From: Lamellibrachia columna
Lineage: Eukaryota; Annelida; Polychaeta; Sabellida; Siboglinidae
Direction of reading: 5' to 3'
DNA: 64,000 bases
NCBI GenBank assembly: GCA_963662155.1
Contig: OY759267.1
Span: 19,848,438 to 19,912,437, forward strand
A model generated the notes under the pieces. That model saw only the letters and a list, made by a program, of their open reading frames with translations. It did not search any database and was not told the DNA's origin. The translations under genes were made by a program, and so were the position numbers. Shown in pieces: positions 23,101 through 35,100 of the stretch (its first letter is position 1; every line of letters begins with the position of its first letter).

Positions 23101-26100
23101 TCTTTAGCAACAAAATGATACCTCAGCGATGTTATGATTTTTTAAAAGCACCCTTATGAATAACTCTGATTTGTGTACACCGTGGAAATTTATCATTGGT
23201 CACTCCTAGGGTTAAAGAACCAGTTACTGCAACGTGCACCCTGTACCCCTGTAGGTACGGCCTTTGCTGGTCCAAGCCCAGTGAAGGCCATCAAATCTGG
23301 CAATGTGAACATCCCCTTCAACACAGAGCTGTTCTTCACTGAGATCAACGCAGACATCATCAACTGGTTCTTTGAGGAGGACGGCTACTGGAAGTCTCGC
23401 ATTGTCAAATACAGGTACATCTGTCGCAGTCATTGCAAAGTCAAACAGCCATTGTCGGTGTTTGAGCTGCAAGAAAGAACCTCTGTGGCTCCAGACCTGT
23501 CCTTTTGGGAATTTTTTCGATGTTAATGTCAGTTAACCTGAATTGTGTTTAGATTAACACAACTGAAAGATGTTTATGAAATGTATCGTAAGTAATTATT
23601 GAATTAGACACTGCGTTTAATTTTCCTGCATGATGTTGGGGGTTATGTCAAGCAGTCAAGAATGTAAAATTAAATGTATAACAGTTGATTACACGGCAGT
23701 TGATAGAGAACCGCAGTATACAGGTATCATTCATAACCCTCAGAGAGTGCTTCCTTCTCCACCAGGTCTGTCGACATGAATTCCATGTATATGAGCAAAA
23801 GCATGGTAATGTGTTACAAACCTGTAAAAGGCATCAAAACTTACCTTTTTAATAAGTTAAGATGACAAACATTCAGGGTTCACTAAGCTCAAAACGGTTA
23901 CATGAACATTACTTAGGGTTTTTTACCTTGAAAAAAGTTGTGTTAACATACGTCATTTTTGACGGACAAAAATTAAAGAAAAGTATTTTTTCATCACAAG
24001 TACCAATCATTATTTACAAAATGCTTAAATTTGCAGTGTAAGGTAAATAATCCAACAATATAACACTATTTATATGGCAAAGTTATCAATTACTAACAAT
24101 TCATACAACACTCACCGCTACCGAGAACAATTGTGGTAATCACTGAAAATGTAATAATTCACCTGCTTTAAATAAAAGAAGGTACTATCTAGCACTTTGA
24201 CTGGCTAGTGGAAATTATCTATGACATGGAGATGCTTAGAGCTGTCCCATTTGCTTATTAAGCCAAGTATGTTATATTTATCAGACAATCTATCTGTATG
24301 GAAGAAAAGATTAGAAAACAAACAAAATGCACAATGCTAATACTTAAACTTTATTGTAGCAAACGCTGTAACCATCACACGCAAGATCCATCAGTTGTCA
24401 AATTGTCTGTGCAACAAAAGAAACTGCAGTTACATTTCAGCCTGTTACATATGAAAGCCTGTGGCAATGTCGACTTCTGCGTCTCATTAACAATCGCCTG
24501 TCCGATTTAGCCTGCCAACGCACTAGCAAACTTACTAACTAAAGAAATCACACCAACAGACGATTGCAAGAAAATGTTAAGAGCTGCAAGTGTCATTTGA
24601 ACTGCTACCCACCCTCCACCTAAATACGTGCTTGAGACAGCAGGACACTTTGTGGACAATGATCAGGGTCAGGCTGACATATCCCATTAGAGCCTTGCAC
24701 TGGGAAGCCACGTCCACTTCTACTGCCAGCGACACCGGAGGAGGTTGATGTGTCAAAGAAAATGGTACATTGTTCAATATATTCTTAATGTCTTCCTGAT
24801 TAAGAAGTGCTTATGCAGAAACTATTTTGCATAACAATAACCGTAAACAACCACTTTTAGAGTTATGAAGATAGTTTTCGGAATGGTCCAAATCAATAAA
24901 AAAAAATCGGCTTCCTTCGGATGTAAGGTGACTGCAATCAGTACATATTTGTGCGGCAATTTTTACTCTTCTTGGTTGCACACAGATGCAATATGATTTA
25001 GAGTGTGCAGCTTGAGGATGATGTCTGTGCAAGATTCATTCATTCACTGGTTCAGTCTATTCTTTCTTAGTAGGAGAACATCAACAGGCTTTGACATCTG
25101 GAAGACCCTGAACTTGATTGCATCTGTTTCCGGATGTTTCGATTTCCAAATTTCATACGCCATGGCCACTGTGACCTCCATGATTCGTCTTTGGCGTAGG
25201 TCCTTTTTGACTGTCTGCACAGTTAGCATCTCCCGGGACACTTCCTGGCTCCTGTAGACATCTTGGATGCTGTGCACAACATTGATGCATGTCATATCCG
25301 AGCGATTTTTTTTTAAGTTGTCTGACTGACCTGCAAGTTCCTTTCGAAGTCGATACTTCTTCTGAATGAGCAGTGAACCAACTATGGTCCTTCTTTGACC
25401 TTTTGCCTTATCGGTCATTTGCTGTTTCAGTTTACATATGCTGTTTTGCAGTGCCTTCCAATCAGCATCTCTTGCAAACTGTAGTTGTTTCTACACTCCA
25501 GAGATGCCCTATCCAAGCCTTTTGACTGTAGTGCCGCCTTCTTCCTAGGTGTTAGTCGTTTGGTATTCAAAAACTCTGACACAATTTCTGTAAATTTATT
25601 AGGATCAGCAGGAAGCTCGGACCAGATGCGTGACACACCTTTCCGGGTTGAACCAGATATCCTGGGTTGTGCTACATTGGGTGTACTTCAGCTCTTTCGC
25701 TGTGCTGCCTCTTTTTCTCCAATCTCTTGGCTCTTCCTATCTTTATCTTTAATCCTTTCCTAACACTTCTTTTGGACAGAATTCTTTTTGCGACACGGCT
25801 TGTCGATCCTTCCTGCACGCTGGCTTTTATTCTCAGCACCTAGGTACTTTCATGGTTGTTGCTTGAGATCTTCCATTCAGCTTTTTTCTGTTCTAGTATT
25901 TCCATGATCGGGCAGCAGCTGTTTGCTTGTCCTTAGCTTTTTGATCTGCATTATGATTTTTCCTTCAGTTACGATGCCATTCTGCCTCGGCAGCCTAATG
26001 ACATTGCCAAGTTAGTGGATCTTGTTTAATCATATCATGTTTTTTACACATGCTTCTAGCTGATGCTGATCACACATTGACCGAGCTGGTTTTGTTGTGT

Positions 26101-29100
26101 TACACAGTAGCTTGGTGCTGGGGGTGACATCTCAAAGAAACAAATTCAGTGATGAGTATCAAGATTACAACTGCTGATAATATGAGAGAGAGCACTTAAT
26201 AAAGATTGAAAGCATCTTGGTGTATTTGTATCATGGCACAGATGGATGGCAGAAAGATGGTGGGATGAGAAAAATGTGTGTTGATCTTTTGTGCAAAGTA
26301 GTTATCTCTACAAAATAGAGAAACACAGCGCAGTTTAAATGAAACAAAGGACAATCTGTCCATCAGTCCATCGAAGAACATCAACAATGTCCATCAATTT
26401 ATGACCAACATAAAATCTGTCAAATTCTCACGAACGTGCACATAAATATGCTGCCATGCAAAAATAGCACAAATAATTGTACGGACATTGGAGACATTTG
26501 TTACAATCACTTTACATCATCGTACGTTATATTTTATCAAATGCGCTAACTTTGACAGACGCATTTTCCGACGAGATAAATCTATTTACGTTACACATAC
26601 TATTAAATGGTGTCAGCAAAGGTAACGTAACACACACGTGTGTATGCTTCCTATGTCATCACTTTTGTGGCTATTTTTTCTGGGAACTACCACACAGTTT
26701 CTTGTTCGTCATTTCTTGACAGATTGATCTGCTGCAGTAGTTTACCATTGGCATTTCATTTTACCAAGACTGGAAAAGAAAACTGATTCACATAACTAAT
26801 ATTATAAATCGGCAGCGATAGAGAGCATAATGTTGATTTCCTGCCATATTTTACTATGAGTATTGATAGAGATCTAAAAAAAAAATTTTTGACAGACACA
26901 CTTGACGTACGTGAACAAGCCAAATAAAAAATTGCAAAAAATTTATGCACATTTCCAACTAAAGTGGTGTGAAATTGATACACATTTCCAACTAAAGGGG
27001 TGTGAAATTGATACACATTTCAAACTAAAGGGGTGTGAAATTGATACACATTTCAAACTAAAGGGGTGTGAAATTGATACACATTTCAAACTAAAGGGGT
27101 GTGAAATTTATACACATTTCAAACTAAAGGGGTGTGAAATTATGAAGAAAATACATTTGTCTCTGTAAAACATTTCTTTTACTCACTGTACCGTTGTGTC
27201 TTCTAGTGCCGTTGTTGGATATGGTGTGTATTGGTGGGGCCTGTTGCGCATTGCTAAGTTTATGTAACAATAGAAAAAACACATTATGGTTGGTAAAATG
27301 GCAATGCCCTTTAATTACACATAGTAAAACAGTCATATGCATGACAGTATGTATTGCCTAATTAGATATTAAAAGCAATTCCCCTTTCCTAGTAATAACA
27401 AGTGGTGCTTATCTGTCGATGGGATCGCCAATAATTAACTGGCTAAGTGTAATAAATGTGGGGCCCAGAAATCACCACTACTGTAGATCCAACAAATAAC
27501 GGCACTGTTGCAGAACTTGGGGAAGGAGGGTGGGAAAGTTAACAAAAGAAGAGCGACAATGTATACCCGGTACACTGCTTCCGTGAGTGGCCAGTGAAGT
27601 CTGCTGGCTGGATCGCTCTAGCAGTGATTTGATGATGCCTCGCCGCTTTGTGCTGTGATACCATATAAGGAGTTGTGTTCTGTGTCCCGATAACGCCCCG
27701 TTACCTGACACTGCTCTGTTGCATTCCAGACTAGTGACAAAGGTAGACCGTCTAGCCCCCCGCCCCCCTGTACATAGGCAGGCACGTTGCGTAAAAGGTA
27801 TTATAATTCATGCTGTATTAAATAGTGATTTATTGCATGAATCTGTGATTGCCAAACAAATTTTTTAGCCGTATGTAAATGACCTTCGTGAGCATGTCGC
27901 AAAACGGACATGACTTTTTCACCACTTTTTGTTAGTTAAACATGAAAATAGGAAAAACTAAACCTTTTTACACAGCAAGGCTTGTTTTTCCTGTTACATA
28001 ACACTTATAGCTTATAACATGACAGAAGGAAAAACATAGATTAGGTTCTTATAAATTGTTATGGCATGAGATGCAAACACTACCACATGGTATACAAATA
28101 TAACACATTACCATGCTTTTGCTCATACACATGTTTATTTCGGTGACATTTTGAGCCAGGATTGTGACGGAAAATTATAACAAACAAAAAACGAATAGGC
28201 ATGACGACAGTTCTAACATTTCCTTATAACTGTAATCCATAGCTGGTTAACTTTTAATTGACTAAATTGTATTGAATGTTCAATCCACTGTGAGGTTTTG
28301 TGTGTATCTGGTCCATGCAGGACAGGAAAGGTGTTATACACAAAGAAGGCACGTCCGTCAAACAGACGATTTCTTGCCATTCGTACGATGAAGATAAGTG
28401 ATACCAAAGACCTTGATGACATCACGACACACTACAAATTTCAGGAAGGTACACTATTATTTTTGTATGATATATACCCCAAGCGACCCTAATGCAGGAG
28501 TTTTTTTAGCGAGTTTTACAGATCGAGATCACCAGCTCTGTGAGTTTATCCCCTGTGTAGGATCTTTTACTTCCCCTGGCGTAGACAACAGGTAGAAGGG
28601 ACCAACAGCCTTTATTGTCTCATCTGAAAGACACAGACAAAGTGGGGTGAAAAAATTGCCCAAGTTTTGAAACGGCAGCAGATGGACTCGAACCCTGGTC
28701 CTCTCGATTGACAGTCCAATGCTCTAAGGACTCGAACCCTGGTCCTCTCGAATGACAGTCCAACTCTCTAAGGACTCGAACCCTGGTCCTCTCGATTGAC
28801 AGTCCAACGCTCTAAGGACTCGAATCCTGGTCCTCTCGATTGACATTCCAACGCTCTAAGGACTCGAACCCTGGTCCTCTCGATTGACAGTCCAACGCTC
28901 TAAGGACTCGAACCCTGGTCCTCTCGATTGACAGTCCAACGCTCTAAGGACTCGAACCCTGGTCCTCTCGATTGACAGTCCAACGCTCTAAGGACTCGAA
29001 CCCTGGTCCTCTCGATTGACAGTCCAATGCTCTAAGGACTCGAACCCTGGTCCTCTCAATTGACAGTCCAACGCTCTAAGGACTCGAACCCTGGTCCTCT

Positions 29101-32100
29101 CGATTGACAGTCCAACTCTCTAAGGACTCGAACCCTGGTCCTCTCGATTGACAGTCCAACGGTCTAAGGACTCGAACCCTGGTCCTCTCGATTGACAGTC
29201 CAACTCTCTAAGGACTCGAACCCTGGTCCTCTCGATTGACAGTCCAACGGTCTAAGGACTCGAACCCTGGTCCTCTCGATTGACAGTCCAACGCTCTAAG
29301 GACTCGAACCCTGGTCCTCTTGATTGACAGTCCAACGCTCTAAGGACTCGAACCCTGGTCCTCTCGATTGACAGTCCAACGCTCTAAGGACTCGAACCCT
29401 GGTCCTCTCGATTGACAGTCCAATGCTCTAAGGACTCGAACCCTGGTCCTCTCAATTGACAGTCCAACGCTCTAAGGACTCGAACCCTGGTCCTCTCGAT
29501 TGACAGTCCAACTCTCTAAGGACTCGAACCCTGGTCCTCTCGATTGACAGTCCAACGGTCTAAGGACTCGAACCCTGGTCCTCTCGATTGACAGTCCAAC
29601 TCTCTAAGGACTCGAACCCTGGTCCTCTCGATTGACAGTCCAACGGTCTAAGGACTCGAACCCTGGTCCTCTCGATTGACAGTCCAACGCTCTAAGGACT
29701 CGAACCCTGGTCCTCTTGATTGACAGTCCAACGCTCTAAGGACTCGAACCCTGGTCCTCTCGATTGACAGTCCAACGCTCTAAGGACTCGAACCCTGGTC
29801 CTCTCGATTGACAGTCCAACGCTCTAAGGACTCGAACCCTGGTCCTCTCGATTGACAGTCCGACTCGAACCCTGGTCCTCTCGATTGACAGTCCAACGCT
29901 CTAAGGACTTGAACCCTGGTCCTCTCGATTAACAGTCCAACTCTCTAAGGACACGAACCCTGGTCCTCTCGATTGACAGTCCAACGCTCTAAGGACTCGA
30001 ACCCTGGTCCTCTCGATTGACAGTCCAACTCTCTAAGGACACGAACCCTGGTCCTCTCGATTGACAGTCCAATGCTCTAAGGACTCGAACCCTGGTCCTC
30101 TCGATTGACAGTCCAACATCTAAGGACTCGAACCCTGGTCCTCTCGATTGACAGTCCGACTCGAACCCTGGTCCTCTCGATTGACAGTCCAACGCTCTAA
30201 GGACTCGAACCCTGGTCCTCTCGATTGACAGTCCAACTCTCTAAGGACACGAACCCTGGTCCTCTTGATTGACGTCCAACTCTCTAAGGACACGAACCCT
30301 GGTCCTCTCGATTGACGGTCCAACTCTCTAAGGACACGAACCCTGGTCCTCTCGATTGACAGTCCAATGCTCTAAGGACTCGAACCCTGGTCCTCTCGAT
30401 TGACAGTCCGACTCGAACCCTGGTCCTCTCGATTGACAGTCCGACTCGAACCCTGGTCCTCTCGATTGACAGTCCAACGCTCTAAGGACTCGAACCCTGG
30501 TCCTCTCGATTGACAGTCCAACTCTCTAAGGACACGAACCCTGGTCCTCTTGATTGACGTCCAACTCTCTAAGGACACGAACCCTGGTCCTCTCGATTGA
30601 CGCTCTAAGGACTCACTCCAGTTTCTGGTCAAGCTCCTTGTAAATCTCCAAGTTAATTATCAGTGCCTGAAGTGCATTACTTTTTGCACCACTGTGTCAT
30701 CACACTGAGGCAATCTGATGCTGCAGCATCCTAGCTGACATACGGGTTAATGAGACCTTCAAGGTTTCCCTCTGTATAAGGCATGATGGATTCAGAGTAC
30801 AAGTCATATCTAATAACATAAAAATGTCTTGGAGCAGGCCTAAGACGTTACATACCTGACTAGGGATGATCTTAAAACACTGATATTTTAAGAAAAACAT
30901 TAGTTTCAGGGGGTAGCAGCTGTTTGACTTATACATACATCAATGTATTTTTTCCAAAAAATATCAGGTTTTTGTGATCACAGTTCATAAGGGTATTGAT
31001 TACATGCGCATGAATAGCTGACTGTTATTCTGTAAACATGCTGTTTCTATGCCTGTTGCATGTTCAGGCTCCGAGGAAGACCGTAGCGCCATCTACAGGG
31101 CCGATGTTGCTGCCTGTCACGCTGGACTCGTTGATTTGGGAAAGCCGGTCAGTGCTGTGTAATCTGTGTGACGGCCATTTACAGTGCAAGACACGGTATT
31201 GACGGTGGACAAAGATAGCACTGTCACGTATACTGGGGTCTTTTGTGGGATGACTGAACCATAAGAACAAGCCTAAGATGGTGGTTACAGCTGAGTAGCC
31301 TTGATCGAAAGACAGTTTCAGTTTAGCGATATGTCTGCTTGCAAAAACAGCAGATTCACCGTCTTTAGGTGTGCATGTCTCCACTGATGAATAACTGTGA
31401 ATGAGAATACTTTTATGAACATGTAATTTAGTTATTTATTTATTATAATTATATTTATTTATTAGTGTTAATCGAATACTCTGTTTTATTATATATTTTT
31501 AGCTATGATATATATTTATTATTTTTATGATTCCATGTATGTTTTGTATGCGCCCATGAATGGACTGGTCCTAGATATATGGCGCTTTATCAGTTTTAGT
31601 AATAATAATAATAATAATATACACATGGTCATTGCTAAGTATCTGTTGGGGAGGCTCTTTGACAAGAGATCAGTTTATCGAAAGGAGAAGGCGGAAAAAC
31701 ATTTTGTGTCCAAACAAAATTCTTTTGTATTGCATATATGTGCAGCTTTTGAAATGCCGCAGTTTACATTACATTTTTTTAATAATAATTTGAATCATAG
31801 CCCATTATATCTATGAATCCTGACAAGAAATATATCGGAGTCTGCATCACCGAACATGACTTTCCAGTGTCTGTGTGTAGGATGTAAAGTTTGAGATCAA
31901 GCACCTCGATGATATTGTCATCGGCAATGTCTTTGACATCATTGTAAAAGTACAGAACCAGAACCGAAAGTGGCGTACCATCAACCTGACACTCGAGCTG
32001 TTCACGGCCTACTACACGGGCGTCCAGAAGAGTCGCATTAAGTATGAGACATTCCACTTTGAGCTCGACGCCATCAAAAGTATGTACACCATTGTCTGGG

Positions 32101-35100
32101 AAGTCTGCCATTTGTAGAACTATTTTTTTAAATAATCCCAAGCAAGGATAATGATAATAATAATAATAAAAATGTATTCACGATAAACTTGATAAAATAT
32201 ATATGTTGTCTTCCTAAGGGTCATGAGTTCAAGATATAAATATACAAGTAAATACAGCACTGCTTACGATTAAATAATTACAGTTGAGAGTATATTTTAA
32301 AATGATGTAAAGATAGATTTTTAAACAGCATTGAAATAAGTTAAGTAAAAATATATAGCTTAGTGATTTAAGAAATGTTATGGGTAAGATACATAATATC
32401 AATAAACTAAGCAAAAAAAACAGTTAACATGTCACGCACATTACTCTTGTTTAATTAAAGATATTGTTCAGACAACGTCTTAAAAACACATATGGAGTTA
32501 CAGTTTTGTCGTACTGGGCTAAATGTGGTCCAGATGTTTGCACCTGTAATTGGTATAGAGTTCTTGAAGATTTTGAAGAGAATATAGAATGTTTGAGACG
32601 TACCCATCCCAAGTTGAGGTCATTACAGGGGGACCAGCATTCTTATTCATTTTCCTATATTTTAATTGCAATTCCTATATTTTCTTATATTAAACAAATC
32701 TTAGATTTTCCTAATGATTCTGGAGTTTTTGAGGTTTCTTGCGATTCAGCTACAAAAGTAAATGACCACCTGTGGATGCGGATCTGATTATGGTATGGTG
32801 CGAGTCACTCCATGCCAAAATCAGATCTACAAATTTTGCAATGTAATATTGAAAGGTGACATTCTTTCAATGGTATTAGCAGAAGTACGCTCTCTTTTAT
32901 TAAGTCGACTGTGCGTATTATTTAAAATATTCACACACTACAAATTTGAACATCAATGAACCTGATTGATAATGAGCTAAATCAGTTGAGGCAGTTTCAG
33001 TGCAGGCTAATCTGTGTGTGCAGTAATGGCTACAACACTACGTTCCATACTGTGTAGCCTTTCACTATTGTGTTTGTCTTGTGGCGCAGCGGAGGAAGCA
33101 GTGGTGCATGTGGTGGCCGAGGAGTACCTGCACCGCATGGCTGACCACTCCTGCTTCAAGATCAACGTACTCGGCACCGTCCTCGAGACAGGCCAAGTGT
33201 TCTGCGAGCAAGAAGACTTCCGTCTTTGCAAACCAGAGCTGGAAATAGACGTGAGTAGAAAGTGGACTCATTATTACAATGACTTGTTTAAGAAGCCAAG
33301 TTGGTGTTAACGTGAAGAGTCTGTTATACACTGAAAGATGAAAACAGTGAGCCAGTTATGAACAGATCTACACTGTCAGCGGGGCGAACCATTCAGCGTA
33401 CAATCCCAGAGCAGCATAATAAAACAAGAAATCAGGATGTGGATCCAAGTTGCCATGCTGTACTGGGCACTTTATCCTCTCCATATGAACACAAATGTTT
33501 TGTCTGTTGGAAGTATTCAGTCGGACTACATCCAATGCACGCACGGCACACAACAAACTATTCGTCCATGTAATCTCATCACTGCCTAAAGCCAGGTTCC
33601 GCGTACAGTCGAGCCTCATAACGCGGTGGTCGGGGTCCACGATTTTTAACCGCGTTATACGCGAGGTGCGTTAGGTGTTCCCATATCTGCCACCAGGGAG
33701 CTACTAAACAACAGCGATTGCCGCCCGCTGCACCAAGTCCAAAATCCAGGAAGAACGCTGTTGAAGCCACTTGCACTCTGTGCTGGCTGCACTGTCTATA
33801 CGTCAATACGTAGTTTATACAGCTTATTAAACGAGTCAACTAGCATCAATGTGTATTATTTTAAAATGTCGAATTTTTAACTGAATAAAATATGTATATT
33901 ATGCATACTGTTATGGAATAGATTTGCTACGATGACGATGTACTGGACCAATAGGCCTATGGATTGTAGGCCTATAATAACCTGGATCTGAGCAGCTGAA
34001 AACATATGAGTTGACACATGCAGTATGAAAGCTGATTAAACACAGAAAGCGACAATAGGTAGAATTAATAATTGTTTCACTTCGTCTTTCAACCGATCTC
34101 GACCGAAGTTTGAATTCACAACGCACCACTTAACATCGATTCACCGTTTCATATGCGGATGATGAATTCATATTTTCGTGCACCTGTAGCACCTTGTGTT
34201 AGGCATTTGGCATGTTGGTTTCACATCGCGAAAATTACTAGATTTACGATGTAATGGAACCATGCTATTTCACCCAAGTGTTATATTGGTATTCCATACT
34301 AAATTGCATGTAAGACCGTTAATTTGATTCTTATGTGAGGCGTATTTGTGAATCTCGATTGTCATTTACAAACCGCCAAAGTCAAGCCAGCGTCTGTGAT
34401 TGATGCCGACGGCAGCACAAAGCAAACAACACTTCGCTACTCATTCATTGACATTGTTCACCTAATGTTTATTGAGAATTGTCAAAGCAATTCTAAGTAG
34501 GTTTGACAAACACGAGGAGTACATCCCGCAAAATAAGTGCTAGTTATGAATTAGATCAGTGCGGTTATCATGGTATAGGCACACGAACGTCCCTGACAGA
34601 CAGGCCCTTTTAGCGTTTCCCTCTGGCGGCAGAAAATCAGGGTCCACGACCGACCGCCTTATATCCGAATCCGCGTAGTAACGGGGCGTGTAATAACGAG
34701 GCTCGACTGTATAGAGAAGGCAAAAGTGTGTTAAGAGTCAAGTGCTCTGTTTTCCAATACAGGAAAGCAGTAATCTTTTGTTTTATGAAGTCGTAGTATA
34801 TGGTGCTGGGTGGTTAGAGCACAGGACTCTCAGTTGAGAGGAGTTCAAGTCCACCATGTTGTTGCTTCGAAGTTTAGACAACTTCATGCACCCCACTTTG
34901 CCTGTGTCTTTCGGAAGTGACATTAAAAACCATTGGTCCCTTCTACCTGGTGTCTATGCGAAGACAAGTAAATAATCCCACAGTGGAAAATGCAAAAAGC
35001 CTGTATCCTCGATCTATAAAAACACCTCATTTGACTCTACAAGAGCTTGTCATTGATCATCGTCAGTAGTGGCTTCTTACCATGTAAAGGTATCGCAGTC

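Noticed and set aside
26902..27168. 88-codon frame with 11-residue repeats
   Set aside because: Created by a 33-bp intronic minisatellite divisible by three.
28685..30615. CRISPR-like array
   Set aside because: Repeats are contiguous without unique spacers, and the host is a eukaryotic intron.
29989..30632. Minus-strand frames with CQSRGPGFES repeats
   Set aside because: By-products of the 44-bp tRNA-like satellite. They have no start, codon or family evidence.
31779..32141. 120-codon minus-strand frame
   Set aside because: Antisense to transglutaminase exon 11, whose plus-strand reading matches the barrel domain with correct splice phases.
35090..35100. Earlier AG acceptors for transglutaminase exon 13
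   Set aside because: They do not keep phase 0 with exon 12 and would add residues absent from the family.
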